Under the pieces are notes generated by a model. The model was given only the letters and a program-made list of their open reading frames with translations. It searched no databases and was not told the origin of the DNA. From DASXRA01 sp036502575 (GTDB taxonomy: Bacteria > Actinomycetota > Actinomycetes > Mycobacteriales > Jatrophihabitantaceae): a stretch of DNA of 64,000 nucleotides. How positions within the stretch are numbered: the first letter of the stretch is position 1; each line of letters opens with the position of its first letter. Both the position numbers and the translations under genes were made by a program. Of the stretch, positions 33,549 to 42,352 are shown piece after piece. The stretch covers positions 1 to 64,000 of the forward strand of contig DASXYL010000055.1 of the NCBI GenBank assembly GCA_036502575.1, read 5' to 3'.

Positions 33549-34490
33549 TCAGCTCGCCTCGCCGGCCGGCGACGGCACAGGTACCGGCAGCTTGGTCAGC
33601 TCGGTTAGTAGTGCGTCGATGGCTGGACGGCGGGGGCCCGGGCCGGCAGCGCGGGTGGCGGCGAAGATGGTGCGCTTGAGACCGGGTCGGTCGAGCGGCG
33701 TGACCGCCACCTCATCTGGGACGTGCCGCAGCCCCAGCCCGGCGATCAGCGCCACGCCCAGTTCGGCCGCCACGAGGTCGAGCAGCAGCGCGAATTCGAG
33801 CGCCCGGTGCCGGATGTCCGGCTCGAAGCCGGCGTCGCGACGGGCCTGCCGGGTGGGCCGCCCGCACGGGGTGCCGGCGTGGCTGGCCACCCACGACCGC
33901 TCGGCCAGGTCGGCCAACCGCCCCGTGCCGCAGTCCCAGGCGCGCGGCGTCACGACGTAGAGCGGGTCGGCGCCGAGACGGTGTCGCTCGATGCCGTCCG
34001 GCGGCTGCCACGGCACGTGGTCGTACTCCTGGACGATCAGCACGTCCAGAGCGGTGGAGCGCAGGTCGACCAGGCCCAGGTCGTCCTCGACCTCGGCCAC
34101 CCGCACGTCCAGGTCGGGGTGCCGCTGCCGGGCCCGCGCCGCTGCGGGCGCCACCAGCGCCCCGGCCGCCGACGGGAACGACCCGACCCGGACGGTCCCG
34201 ACGACCAGCTCGCGGGCGGCGGCGAGGCCGGCCGAGGCCCCCTCGAGGGCTCGCATCACGTCCTCGGCGTGCCGGGCCAGCGCCGTCCCGGCCTGGGTGA
34301 GCACCACCCCGCGTCCGGATCGCTCAAGCAGGTCGCAGCCGGCCTCGCGTTCGAGCTGGGCCAGCTGCTGCGACACCGCGGACGGAGTGACGTGCAGGAC
34401 GGCCGCCGCCGCGTTGACGCTGCCGCGCAGGTTCACCTCGTGCAGGACGCGCAGCCGCCGGGCATCCGAGACCTCGAACGGGCCGAACAC
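33549..34490 (-). CDS. LysR-family transcriptional regulator
   Basis: 313 residues. N-terminal winged helix (LRVLHEVNLRGSVNAAAAVL, VTPSAVSQQLAQLEREAG), then a periplasmic-binding-like effector domain (VGTVRVGSFPSAAGALVAPA ...). GTG start 34490. The divergent neighbour is the VOC gene at 34651; a 9-base tandem repeat lies right upstream of the start. The effector is unknown. Confidence 0.9.
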   Translation of the reverse strand: MFGPFEVSDARRLRVLHEVNLRGSVNAAAAVLHVTPSAVSQQLAQLEREAGCDLLERSGRGVVLTQAGTALARHAEDVMRALEGASAGLAAARELVVGTVRVGSFPSAAGALVAPAAARARQRHPDLDVRVAEVEDDLGLVDLRSTALDVLIVQEYDHVPWQPPDGIERHRLGADPLYVVTPRAWDCGTGRLADLAERSWVASHAGTPCGRPTRQARRDAGFEPDIRHRALEFALLLDLVAAELGVALIAGLGLRHVPDEVAVTPLDRPGLKRTIFAATRAAGPGPRRPAIDALLTELTKLPVPVPSPAGEAS

Positions 34491-34491
34491 G

Positions 34492-34536
34492 TCGATCTCG
34501 TCGAATCCGTCGAATCCGTCGAATCAGTCGAAGACA
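34492..34536. repeat. 9-base tandem repeat upstream of the lysR gene
   Basis: Five units: TCGATCTCG, TCGAATCCG, TCGAATCCG, TCGAATCAG, TCGAAGACA. The array begins 2 bases from the LysR GTG in the divergent promoter region. It could alter expression through copy-number change or hold regulator half-sites. Confidence 0.7.
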
Positions 34537-34650
34537 GGTATCTCGATCCGCACGACGTCACGCTCTCACGCCGGACCCCGGCGGCACCTTCCGATACACA
34601 GCCGGCGGTGACAGGGTCGACGGATCACCCCGCCGCCGAAGGAGCCGGCC

Positions 34651-35412
34651 ATGCCCGAAGTCTTGTCCTACTCGCCCGGGACCCCGTCCTGGGTCGACCT
34701 GGGCACAACTGATCCCGCGGCGGCCCGCGACTTCTACGGCCTGCTGTTCGGCTGGCAGTTCGACACGAACGAGGAGTTCAGCTACACGACCGCGAGCCGC
34801 AAGGGCCGCAAGGTCGCCGGGATGGTCGCGCGCCCGATCGACGAGCCGGCGTGGACGACGTACTTCGCGACGGACGCCGCGCAGAAGGTGACCGAACTCG
34901 TCGGCGCGAGCGGGGGCGCCGTACTGCTGGGCCCGATGCAGGTGGGACCGGAGGGCGCGCTCGTGGTGTGGCAGGACCCAACCGGCGCCGTGGCCGGGGC
35001 GTGGCAGGCCGAAGAGATGACCGGCGCCCAGCTGGTCAACGAGACCAGCGCGCTCGTCTGGACCGAGCTCAACACGCGTGACCTGGACGCAGCGGCGACG
35101 TTCTACTCGGCGATCCTGCCGGTGACCGCGCAGGACCTGAGCAAGGGCGACTTCCGGTACCAGACCCTGCAGGTGCAGGGCCGCGACGTGGCCGGCATGT
35201 GGCAGATGAGCGCGGACGTCCCGGCCGACGTGGCCCCGAACTGGGCGGTCTATTTCGGCGTGGACGACACCGACCTCGTGGTGGCGGCGGCGACCCGGCT
35301 CGGCGCGACGCTCACGGCGCCCGCGAAGGACACGCCGTACGGACGTTTCGCTGGGTTCACCGACCCGCAAGGCGCCGCGTTCTACGTCATCAAGACGACA
35401 CCCGACGAGTAG
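34651..35412 (+). CDS. Double VOC-domain protein (Cfp30B-like)
   Basis: 253 residues with two tandem glyoxalase-fold modules. The first starts SPGTPSWVDLGTTDPAAARDFYGLLFGW and the second SALVWTELNTRDLDAAATFYSAIL. Both end with DPQGA/DPTGA motifs. This is the layout of mycobacterial Cfp30B (27-kDa antigen) proteins, which are linked to aldehyde/methylglyoxal tolerance without a firm reaction. GAAGGAGCC ribosome site. A 22-bp hairpin terminates it. Confidence 0.87.
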   Translation: MPEVLSYSPGTPSWVDLGTTDPAAARDFYGLLFGWQFDTNEEFSYTTASRKGRKVAGMVARPIDEPAWTTYFATDAAQKVTELVGASGGAVLLGPMQVGPEGALVVWQDPTGAVAGAWQAEEMTGAQLVNETSALVWTELNTRDLDAAATFYSAILPVTAQDLSKGDFRYQTLQVQGRDVAGMWQMSADVPADVAPNWAVYFGVDDTDLVVAAATRLGATLTAPAKDTPYGRFAGFTDPQGAAFYVIKTTPDE

Positions 35413-35419
35413 CCCCGCA

Positions 35420-35470
35420 CCGATCGGGCAACTTTCGGCCGTCTCAGGCGGCCGAAAGTTGCCCGATCGG
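35420..35470. terminator. Bidirectional terminator, 22-bp perfect stem
   Basis: Arms 35420-35441 and 35449-35470 (core GGGCAACTTTCGGCCG), 7-base loop TCTCAGG. It lies between two convergent stop codons (VOC gene and HMG-CoA lyase), only 1 base from the lyase stop. Confidence 0.85.
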
Positions 35471-35471
35471 G

Positions 35472-36398
35472 TCAGCAGACGGTGACGTCGAGCGGGGTCA
35501 GCCGGGTGCGCGGTCCGGCGCGCAGCACGTTGGACGGCAGCTCCTTGCCGACGGCCCGCTGCGCGAACGCCGCGACGTCGAGGAGCACCTCGACGTCGAC
35601 GCCGGTGGCGATGCCCATGTCATCGAGCATGGCCACGACCTCTTCGGTGGCGATGTTGCCGGTCGCGCCCGGCGCGTAGGGGCAGCCGCCGAGGCCACCC
35701 ACGCTGGCGTCGAAATTCGTGACGCCGAGCTGCAGGGCCGTGTACAGGTTGGCCAGGCCCGTGCCCCGCGTGTTGTGGAAGTGCAGCGCCAGTGATGTCT
35801 TCGGCATCGCCTCGCGGGTGCGAGTGACCAGCTCGGTCACCCGGGTCGGCGTCGCCATCCCGGTCGTGTCGCCGTAGGTCAGCGAGTCGGCGCCGTTGTC
35901 GACAGCCCGCCGGGCGACGTCCACCACGCGGGAGACCGGGACGTCGCCCTCGTACGGGCAGCCCCAGGCCGTCGAGACGATGACCTCGAGCGTCCCGCCG
36001 GCGTCGTGCACCTGCTTGATGATGTCGGCGATATCGGCCAGCGAATCGTCCGTCGAACGGTTCACGTTCTTGCGGTTGTGCGTGTCCGACGCCGACACGA
36101 CGACCTCGATGTCGGTGAACCCCGCGTCGATGGCCCGCGAGGCGCCGCGCGAGTTGGGCACCAGCGCCGAGTACGTCACGGCCGGGTTGCGCTCGATGCG
36201 CGCCCATACCTCGTCGGCATCAGCCATCTGCGGAATCGCCCGCGGATGAACGAACGACACCGCCTCGATGCGCGAGACCCCGGTACGCGAGAGCCCGTTG
36301 ATCAGCTTGACCTTGGCGTCGGTCGGGATCGGATCCTCGTTCTGCAATCCGTCGCGAGGTCCGACCTCGCGCAGATTGATCGCTGCCGGAAGCGTCAT
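35472..36398 (-). CDS. Hydroxymethylglutaryl-CoA lyase
   Basis: 308 residues, TIM-barrel HMGL-like. Seen: REVGPRDGLQNE (active-site Arg and metal Asp), ALHFHNTRG with the metal histidines, and the signature GGLGGCPYAPGATGN with catalytic Cys. It splits HMG-CoA into acetoacetate and acetyl-CoA in the last step of leucine breakdown. It lies apart from the acyl-CoA dehydrogenase/carboxylase operon at 55-58 kb, so the pathway is scattered. The chosen ATG matches the homology start. Confidence 0.92.
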   Translation of the reverse strand: MTLPAAINLREVGPRDGLQNEDPIPTDAKVKLINGLSRTGVSRIEAVSFVHPRAIPQMADADEVWARIERNPAVTYSALVPNSRGASRAIDAGFTDIEVVVSASDTHNRKNVNRSTDDSLADIADIIKQVHDAGGTLEVIVSTAWGCPYEGDVPVSRVVDVARRAVDNGADSLTYGDTTGMATPTRVTELVTRTREAMPKTSLALHFHNTRGTGLANLYTALQLGVTNFDASVGGLGGCPYAPGATGNIATEEVVAMLDDMGIATGVDVEVLLDVAAFAQRAVGKELPSNVLRAGPRTRLTPLDVTVC

Positions 36399-36583
36399 GC
36401 TGCCATTATCCGCCGGATTCGGATCGCGGTCTCGCCCCACTCGCAAGCTCGGGGGCAATCCCGGATCCGAGCCTTCGCTTCGCTCGGCCCGCGCCGCGGC
36501 CGGCGGGCTCTTCGCGCAAGCGCTCATCGCGTTCGGGGTTGCGTTCCTCCGGTCGCCTCGCGCTCCACCTTCGGCGGATAAAG
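36399..36583. other. Intergenic region with a decayed dispersed element
   Basis: 185 bases between HMG-CoA lyase and the PH-domain gene. Positions 36451-36530 resemble 53903-54028: both contain GCAATCNCGGANCC followed by CGGCCGGCGGNCTCTTCGCG and end CTCATCGC. No gene was recognised. Confidence 0.45.
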
Positions 36584-37162
36584 TCAGTACTGCTGGGGAG
36601 GCTGGCCCTGCTGCGGGTACTGCTGCTGGCCGTAGGCCGGGTTGTTGCCGCCGTAGGCCTCGCGGGCGCGCCGGTCGTGGTCCTCTTCGATGAGATGGTT
36701 GAGCGTCTGCTGCTGCTTCGCCGAGTTCGGCACGTCGACGAGCGTCTCCTGGCCTTGCTCACCCGCCGACTCGATGGTGAGCGTGCCGGCCCGGACGATG
36801 CGATCCCACAGCGTCTGGGTGAACGCCACATCGTTGATGCGCTGCAACGCGATATCGCGGCCGGTATGGGTGAACACTCCGCGCCGGATCAGCACCCGGT
36901 GCGAGGTGAAGACGTAGTGCGACGTCCGCCAGCGAATAACCGGCCCGCCGGTGAGCCAGCTCAGGAGCACGATCGCCACCACCACGATCGCGATCAGCAA
37001 CGGCCCGTGCGATCCGCCGTCGGGCAGGAACGCGATGCCCGCTCCGGCTGCCGCACAGATCACGATGAACCAGAAGATGCCGGGCACGAGCGTGATCCAG
37101 TGGGGGTGCAGGTGCTCGATCACCTGCTCGTCCTCGGCGAGGATCTTCTCCGGGAAAGCCAC
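36584..37162 (-). CDS. PH (bPH2/DUF304)-domain membrane protein
   Basis: 192 residues. Two membrane segments (ITLVPGIFWFIVICAAAGAGIAF and LLIAIVVVAIVLLSWL), then a bacterial PH domain (YVFTSHRVLIRRGVFTHTGRDIALQRINDV), and a Gln/Tyr/Pro-rich C-tail (AYGQQQYPQQGQPPQQY). Its position next to birA and accD5 matches Rv3278c of M. tuberculosis. Function unknown. GTG start. Confidence 0.88.
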   Translation of the reverse strand: MAFPEKILAEDEQVIEHLHPHWITLVPGIFWFIVICAAAGAGIAFLPDGGSHGPLLIAIVVVAIVLLSWLTGGPVIRWRTSHYVFTSHRVLIRRGVFTHTGRDIALQRINDVAFTQTLWDRIVRAGTLTIESAGEQGQETLVDVPNSAKQQQTLNHLIEEDHDRRAREAYGGNNPAYGQQQYPQQGQPPQQY

Positions 37163-37194
37163 CGTAAGCCTCCGTACGCGTGTGGCCCCAAACC

Positions 37195-38019
37195 CTAGCT
37201 GCTCGCCGGCCTGATGTGCTCGATATCCCCGGCCGCCACGACGTGTTCTGCCCCATCGGCCGTGATCCGCAGCCGGCCCTCGGCGTCGATCCCCGTGGCA
37301 ACACCGCTGAACGAGCCGCCATCCGCCGTCGAGACGGACACGTTCTGCTCCAGAGTGGCGCATCGATCGTGGTAGTCGGTGGCCAGTCCGCACGCCCAGG
37401 CGTCACCGCGGGTGTCGCGCCAGCGGGTGTACTGCCGCCCGAGCTGGACCAGCATCGAGGCGAGCAGCGCGCCTCGATCAACCGCTGCGCCTTCGGTGGC
37501 GAGGGAACCCGCGGTGGGAACGGGCAGCTCGTCCGCGGTCGTCGACACGTTCAGCCCGATGCCGATGACGGCCGTGTCGCCGGACACCTGGACGAGGATG
37601 CCCGCGGCCTTGTGCTGTTCGCCGCCGATCAGCAGATCGTTCGGCCACTTCAGCGCGGCATCGACACCGGTTGCGGCGACCGCGTCGCACACCGCCACTC
37701 CGGCCAGTAGCGGCAGCCAGCCCCAGGTCGCGACCGGAGTGCCGGGACGCACAAGCGCGGAGAACGTGAGCCCGGACCGTGGCGGGGACGTCCAGGTGCG
37801 GTCGAGCCGCCCGCGTCCGGCGTTCTGGTGCTCGGCGACCAGGACGGTGCCGTCGGCGGCCTCCCCGGCGTCGGACAGCAGATCGGCGTTGGTGGAGTCG
37901 GTCTCGTCGACGACGGTCAGTCTCGTCCACGGCGGCTCGAGGCCGGCCCGCAGCGCGCCGGCGTCCAGTGGGGCACGGTTCACTCGGTAAGCGTATGGGG
38001 CGAGATCGGTCACGCTCAT
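37195..38019 (-). CDS. birA: Biotin--[acetyl-CoA-carboxylase] ligase
   Basis: 274 residues, no N-terminal HTH, so a class I ligase without repressor function. Seen: DETDSTN, the biotin/ATP loop GRGRLDR, and KWPNDLLI; the C-terminal SH3-like cap is present. It attaches biotin to the BCCP lysine (AMKM) of the AccA3-type subunit at 61215. It is divergent from accD5 across only 38 bases, so the two are co-regulated. Confidence 0.93.
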   Translation of the reverse strand: MSVTDLAPYAYRVNRAPLDAGALRAGLEPPWTRLTVVDETDSTNADLLSDAGEAADGTVLVAEHQNAGRGRLDRTWTSPPRSGLTFSALVRPGTPVATWGWLPLLAGVAVCDAVAATGVDAALKWPNDLLIGGEQHKAAGILVQVSGDTAVIGIGLNVSTTADELPVPTAGSLATEGAAVDRGALLASMLVQLGRQYTRWRDTRGDAWACGLATDYHDRCATLEQNVSVSTADGGSFSGVATGIDAEGRLRITADGAEHVVAAGDIEHIRPASS

Positions 38020-38057
38020 CGGCGGCCTTAACACCGTGCGCACTATCGTTGGCAGCC

Positions 38058-39650
38058 ATGGCCGCTCCACCGCTCCCGCAGTCTCCCGACCCGCACACCA
38101 CCGCGGGCAAGCTCGCTGACCTCGAACGGCGCTACGACGAGGCCGTCCACGCCGGTTCGGCCCGGGCGGTGGAGAAGCAGCACGCCCGCGGCAAGAAGAC
38201 GGCCCGCGAGCGTATCGACGTGCTGCTCGACGAGGGCTCGTTCATCGAGCTCGACGAGTTCGCCCGCCACCGTTCGACGACGTTCGGCATGGACAGCAAC
38301 CGGCCCTTCGGTGACGGCGTCGTCACCGGCTACGGCACGGTGGACGGCCGGCCGGTGTGCGTGTTCAGCCAGGACGTCACGGTGTTCGGCGGCAGCCTCG
38401 GCGAGGTGTACGGCGAGAAGATCGTCAAGGTCCTCGACTTCGCGATGAAGAACGGCTGCCCGGTCATCGGCATCAACGAGGGCGGCGGGGCGCGCATTCA
38501 GGAAGGCGTCGTCAGCCTCGGGCTGTACGGCGAGATCTTCTACCGCAACGTGCAGGCGTCGGGGGTGATCCCGCAGATCTCGCTGATCATGGGCGCGGCG
38601 GCCGGCGGGCACGTCTACTCCCCGGCGCTCACCGACTTCGTGGTGATGGTCGACCAGACGTCGCAGATGTTCATCACCGGCCCGGACGTCGTCAAGACCG
38701 TGACCGGCGAGGACGTCACGTTGGAGGAGCTGGGCGGCGCCCGCACGCACAACACGACGAGCGGCAACGCGCACTACCTCGGCCAGGACGAGGACGACGC
38801 GATCAACTACGTCAAGGCGCTGCTGTCCTACCTGCCGAGCAACAACCTGGATCCGGCGCCGGTGTATGACGTCGAGGCCGATGCTGATCTGTCAGTTGCG
38901 GACGTCTTCCTCGACACGATCATCCCGGACTCGGCCAACCAGCCCTACGACATGCACCAGGTCATCGAGCATCTGCTCGACGACGGCGAGTTCCTCGAGG
39001 TGCACGCCCTGTTCGCGCCGAACATCGTCGTCGGCTTCGGGCGCATCGAGGGCCAGCCGGTGGGCATCGTCGGCAACCAGCCGATGCACTACGCAGGCTG
39101 CCTGGACATCGACGCGTCGGAGAAGGCGGCTCGCTTCGTCCGCACTTGCGACGCGTTCAACATCCCGATCATCACGTTCGTCGACGTACCCGGGTTCCTG
39201 CCCGGCGTCGACCAGGAGCACAACGGCATCATCCGCCGGGGCGCCAAGCTGATCTACGCCTACGCCGAGGCGACGGTTCCCAAGATCACGATCGTGACGC
39301 GCAAGGCGTTCGGCGGGGCGTACGACGTCATGGGCTCCAAGCACCTCGGCGCGGACGTCAACATCGCCTGGCCCACCGCGCAGATCGCCGTGATGGGCGC
39401 CCAGGGCGCGGCGAACATCCTGTATCGGCGCGAGCTCGCGGCCGCGTCGGATCCGGATGCGCTGCGCGCGGAGCTGGTGGTCGACTACGAGGACACGCTG
39501 GTCAACCCGTACATCGCCGCCGAGCGCGGCTACATCGACTCGGTGATCCCGCCGTCGCATACCCGCTCGTTCGTGATCCGGTCGCTGCGGATGCTGCGCA
39601 ACAAGCGCGAATCGCTGCCGCCGAAGAAGCACGGCAACATTCCACTGTGA
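38058..39650 (+). CDS. accD5: Acyl-CoA carboxylase beta subunit (propionyl-CoA type)
   Basis: 530 residues, full-length carboxyltransferase. Seen: the N-terminal GKKTARERIDVLLDEGSFIEL, GGSLGEVYGEKIVKVLDFAM, oxyanion pocket GINEGGGARIQEGV and ALTDFVVMVD, and the second carboxyltransferase domain (FVDVPGFLPGVDQEHNGIIRRGAKLI, AFGGAYDVMGSKHLGAD). It converts propionyl-CoA (or acetyl-CoA) with carboxybiotin to methylmalonyl-/malonyl-CoA. The epsilon gene follows in the same operon; the biotin partner is at 61215. Assignment as AccD5 rests on birA/accE5 context. Confidence 0.93.
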   Translation: MAAPPLPQSPDPHTTAGKLADLERRYDEAVHAGSARAVEKQHARGKKTARERIDVLLDEGSFIELDEFARHRSTTFGMDSNRPFGDGVVTGYGTVDGRPVCVFSQDVTVFGGSLGEVYGEKIVKVLDFAMKNGCPVIGINEGGGARIQEGVVSLGLYGEIFYRNVQASGVIPQISLIMGAAAGGHVYSPALTDFVVMVDQTSQMFITGPDVVKTVTGEDVTLEELGGARTHNTTSGNAHYLGQDEDDAINYVKALLSYLPSNNLDPAPVYDVEADADLSVADVFLDTIIPDSANQPYDMHQVIEHLLDDGEFLEVHALFAPNIVVGFGRIEGQPVGIVGNQPMHYAGCLDIDASEKAARFVRTCDAFNIPIITFVDVPGFLPGVDQEHNGIIRRGAKLIYAYAEATVPKITIVTRKAFGGAYDVMGSKHLGADVNIAWPTAQIAVMGAQGAANILYRRELAAASDPDALRAELVVDYEDTLVNPYIAAERGYIDSVIPPSHTRSFVIRSLRMLRNKRESLPPKKHGNIPL

Positions 39651-39681
39651 TCACCGCTCGCGCGAAGGACCGAGGTGCACT

Positions 39682-39879
39682 GTGACGCGGCATCTGCGCA
39701 TCGTCCGGGGCGAACCCACGCCCGAGGAGCTGGCCGCGCTCACCGCGATCGTCAGCGCCGTCGGCGAAACCGAGGGACCGGCCGCTCAGCCGGTCCGGGG
39801 CCGGTGGAACGACCCGTCCCACGCGCACCGCCGCTACTGGCCGACCGGGCCTGGAGGCTGGCGCGCCGCCGCCCGTTGA
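39682..39879 (+). CDS. accE5: Acyl-CoA carboxylase epsilon subunit
   Basis: 65 residues, very small and typical. The core RIVRGEPTPEELAALTAIVSA is the conserved N-terminal part, and the end WNDPSHAHRRYWPTGPGGWRAAAR matches the family C-terminus. It stabilises the alpha-beta carboxylase complex. GTG start, 31 bases after accD5, probably co-transcribed. Confidence 0.92.
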   Translation: MTRHLRIVRGEPTPEELAALTAIVSAVGETEGPAAQPVRGRWNDPSHAHRRYWPTGPGGWRAAAR

Positions 39880-39894
39880 CCCCCGATCCGATGC

Positions 39895-39940
39895 GGTTTT
39901 GGTCACCCGCCGTCGAATAGACGGCTGGGTGACCAAAACC
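39895..39940. terminator. Hairpin family member A (GGTTTTGGTCACCC type)
   Basis: Arms GGTTTTGGTCACCCGCCGTC and its near-complement (one bulged T), loop GAATA. It lies between the convergent accE5 and collagen-like genes. The same arm sequence recurs at 42807, 62994 and 63413. Confidence 0.85.
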
Positions 39941-39948
39941 GACGAGCG

Positions 39949-40683
39949 CTACTCGTGCAGGGTGCCCACCTTCGTGGCCACGATCGTCGCGTCACGTACC
40001 GATAGCCCGGGGCCATTGCAGCGCACCGAGACGGTCGCGCCCACGTTGTTGAGGCTCTCCAGCAGCGTCACCGAGGTCTGATCCAGGTGCCCGGAGTCCA
40101 GCGCCATGAACCCGCTGCGTCCGCCCCGGAACGGCTGGATGTGGCACAGTCCCGTCCCGCCCGGAAAGTGAGTCACCCCATCGGAGACGATGGCGTTGTC
40201 GAGATTGACTACCGCCTGGATGACCCAATTGCCGGGCGGAACGCTCATCGACACGATCGTCTGCTCCGGCGCAGACAGGTACATCGGCACCGCGGTGGCG
40301 TCGGCGAGGTAAGCGTCGCTGACCCCGGGCGGGCCGGCCGGGCCCTGTGGCCCGGTCTCCCCCGGTGCGCCCGTCGGGCCGACCGGGCCGTTCGTTCCGT
40401 TCGTTCCAGACGGGCCGGCCGGACCGGACGGTCCGGGTGCACCGGCGGGCCCCTGCGGGCCGGTCTGGTTCCAGGTGATGGCCGTCTCCCCGGCCAAGCA
40501 CCGTCCGTTGTGGGCGGTGTCGATGACGCGCAGCGAGCCGAACAGTTTGTTGTAGCAGCCGTGGATCACGCCGGCCGAATCCGGAACCGCCGCGTAGGCG
40601 ACGGCCCCGGCGACAGCGAGCGCCGCGACGCCTGCACCGACGAGTACTGCCACCCGACGGGTGGGCCGAGTCATGATCTTCAT
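39949..40683 (-). CDS. Secreted collagen-like protein
   Basis: 244 residues. An Arg-rich start and one hydrophobic segment (VAVLVGAGVAALAVAGAVAYAA) form a signal anchor. Then come a short domain with Cys residues, about 15 Gly-X-Y triplets (GPQGPAGAPGPSGPAG ... GETGPQGPAGPPG), and a C-terminal beta-rich domain of ~95 residues. The triplets predict a collagen triple helix, making a trimeric extracellular protein; many bacterial examples are adhesins or appendages. GAGAGG ribosome site. No hydroxylase is nearby. Confidence 0.87.
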   Translation of the reverse strand: MKIMTRPTRRVAVLVGAGVAALAVAGAVAYAAVPDSAGVIHGCYNKLFGSLRVIDTAHNGRCLAGETAITWNQTGPQGPAGAPGPSGPAGPSGTNGTNGPVGPTGAPGETGPQGPAGPPGVSDAYLADATAVPMYLSAPEQTIVSMSVPPGNWVIQAVVNLDNAIVSDGVTHFPGGTGLCHIQPFRGGRSGFMALDSGHLDQTSVTLLESLNNVGATVSVRCNGPGLSVRDATIVATKVGTLHE

Positions 40684-40763
40684 GGGTTGCCTCTCTTCAG
40701 GATGGTCGAAGAGAGCGTCGCGCCACCGGCGGGCCGGTTGACATTTCTTGACAGGACTGGACA

Positions 40764-40810
40764 CGGTTTGGCCGCCCAGGCGTCCTATAGACGCCTGGGC
40801 GGCCAAACCG
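40764..40810. terminator. Hairpin family member B (variant arm)
   Basis: Perfect 21-5-21 hairpin with arm CGGTTTGGCCGCCCAGGCGTC and loop CTATA. It lies between the MFS gene and the collagen-like gene. Arm sequence and loop relate to the GGTTTTGGTCACC family, but the stem bases differ. Confidence 0.85.
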
Positions 40811-40821
40811 ATCGAGGGGGG

Positions 40822-42327
40822 TTAGGCAGCCTCGCTGAAGGCCTCCTGCGTCTCCACCACGACGGCCCGGCGCGGGATCAGCCGCACGGCCGTGATCAGC
40901 AGGCCGACTACCGACACGCCCACCACCACCGTGAGCGCCGTCGTCATGTGTGGCAGCAGCTGGTGGCTGTGCGTCGCACCGGTCCCGCCGTTGCCGACGA
41001 TCGCGGAGACGATCGCCAGGACGACGGCGCCACCGACCTGGAGGCTGGTGTTGACCAGGCCGGACGCCAGGCCCTGCTCGTGATCGGCCACGCCGGCCGT
41101 CGCCTGAGCGTTCACCGCCGGGAAGCACAACGCGAACCCGACGCCGAGCAGCAGCATGGTCGGAAGCAGAAAGTTCACGTACGACATCGACGGATCGACC
41201 CGCAGGAACAACGCGTAGCCGGCGACGAACGCGAGCAGGCCCAGACCGATCAACACCGTGGTGCTGACCCGTTCCAGCAAGATGCCGATCCGGGACGCGC
41301 TGGCCACCACGAGCAGGCCCGCCGGCAGGAAGGCCATGGCCATGCCGATCGGCGACCAGCCGAGCGAGTTCTGCACGTAGAGCGTCACCATGAACTGGAA
41401 CGCCACGTACCCTCCGAACATCACGGCCGCCGACGCGTTGGCGTGCAGCAGCGACGCCGACCGCAGGATGCCCAACCGCACGAGCGGGTGCGGGTGCCGC
41501 CGTTCGACCAGTACGAACGCCGCCATGAGTGCAACGCTGAGCGCGATCAGACCGATAGTGGTGGCGCTACCCCAGCCGCGCTGCGGTGCCTCGACCACGG
41601 CGTAGACCAGGACGAGAAGGGACGACGTGCTGGTGAACGCTCCGGCGAGGTCAAGGTGCGCCAGACGAACCGGCTCGCGGGTCAGGCGCGGGATCACACG
41701 GAAACCGACGAGCACCAGGGCGATGGCCACCGGGCCAGGCAGCAGGAAGGTCAGCCGCCAGCCGATCTCGGTGAGCAGGCCGCCGAAGACAAGCCCGAGC
41801 GAGAAGCCGCTCGCGCCGCACATCGTGTAGTACGAGAGCGCCCGGTTGCGCGCCGGGCCCTCGGCGAAGGTCGTCGTGATGATCGACAGGCCGGCCGGAA
41901 CCGTGAAGCCCGCCGACGCGCCCTTGAGGAATCGCAGGGCGACGAGTGCGAAGTCGTTACTCAGCACCGAGCTCACGACCGAGGCGATACCGAACACGGC
42001 CACCGCGCTCAGGAATACCTGGCGCCGGCCGAGCAGGTCCGCCGCGCGGCCACCGAGCAGCAGGAAGCCGCCGTAGCCCAGCACGTAGCCGCTGACGATC
42101 CACTGCAACGAGCTGGAGGACATGTGCAGGTCTGAGCCGATGGACGGCAGGGCCACGCCGACCATGGAGATGTCGAGGCCGTCGAGGAACAGGGCCCCGC
42201 ACAGGACAACGAGGAGAAACCAGGTCGTGGGGGTCCACGCCAGATCGCGGATCACCGAGGGTGCACTAGTTGCGGACGATGGAGAGACAGGTGTGGACGG
42301 CTTTGCGTCCACGTCGAGCGATGCCAT
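40822..42327 (-). CDS. MFS transporter, DHA2 (14-TM) type
   Basis: 501 residues. Seen: FLDGLDISMVGVALPSI near 46-62, the antiporter motif C region (CGASGFSLGLVFGGLL), the first-loop motif GYGGFLLLGGRAADLLGRR, and a hydrophobic profile consistent with 14 segments. Such pumps expel drugs by proton exchange. It is divergent from a MarR gene with a perfect palindrome in the promoter, the standard layout of a ligand-induced efflux pump. GC-rich hairpins flank it. Confidence 0.9.
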   Translation of the reverse strand: MASLDVDAKPSTPVSPSSATSAPSVIRDLAWTPTTWFLLVVLCGALFLDGLDISMVGVALPSIGSDLHMSSSSLQWIVSGYVLGYGGFLLLGGRAADLLGRRQVFLSAVAVFGIASVVSSVLSNDFALVALRFLKGASAGFTVPAGLSIITTTFAEGPARNRALSYYTMCGASGFSLGLVFGGLLTEIGWRLTFLLPGPVAIALVLVGFRVIPRLTREPVRLAHLDLAGAFTSTSSLLVLVYAVVEAPQRGWGSATTIGLIALSVALMAAFVLVERRHPHPLVRLGILRSASLLHANASAAVMFGGYVAFQFMVTLYVQNSLGWSPIGMAMAFLPAGLLVVASASRIGILLERVSTTVLIGLGLLAFVAGYALFLRVDPSMSYVNFLLPTMLLLGVGFALCFPAVNAQATAGVADHEQGLASGLVNTSLQVGGAVVLAIVSAIVGNGGTGATHSHQLLPHMTTALTVVVGVSVVGLLITAVRLIPRRAVVVETQEAFSEAA

Positions 42328-42336
42328 GCGGGTAGT

Positions 42337-42352
42337 CTATGCACATGCATAG
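42337..42352. promoter_or_regulatory. Putative MarR operator
   Basis: CTATGCA-CA-TGCATAG, a perfect 7-2-7 palindrome starting 9 bases from the MFS start codon, in an AT-richer 84-base divergent promoter shared with the MarR gene. Confidence 0.72.

Noticed and set aside
34492..34536. CRISPR-like array
   Set aside because: Units are only 9 bases with no spacers and no cas genes.
40087..42135. 682-codon plus-strand frame opposite the MFS gene
   Set aside because: Arg/Gln/Glu-rich without domains; the minus strand encodes a clear MFS protein with its operator.
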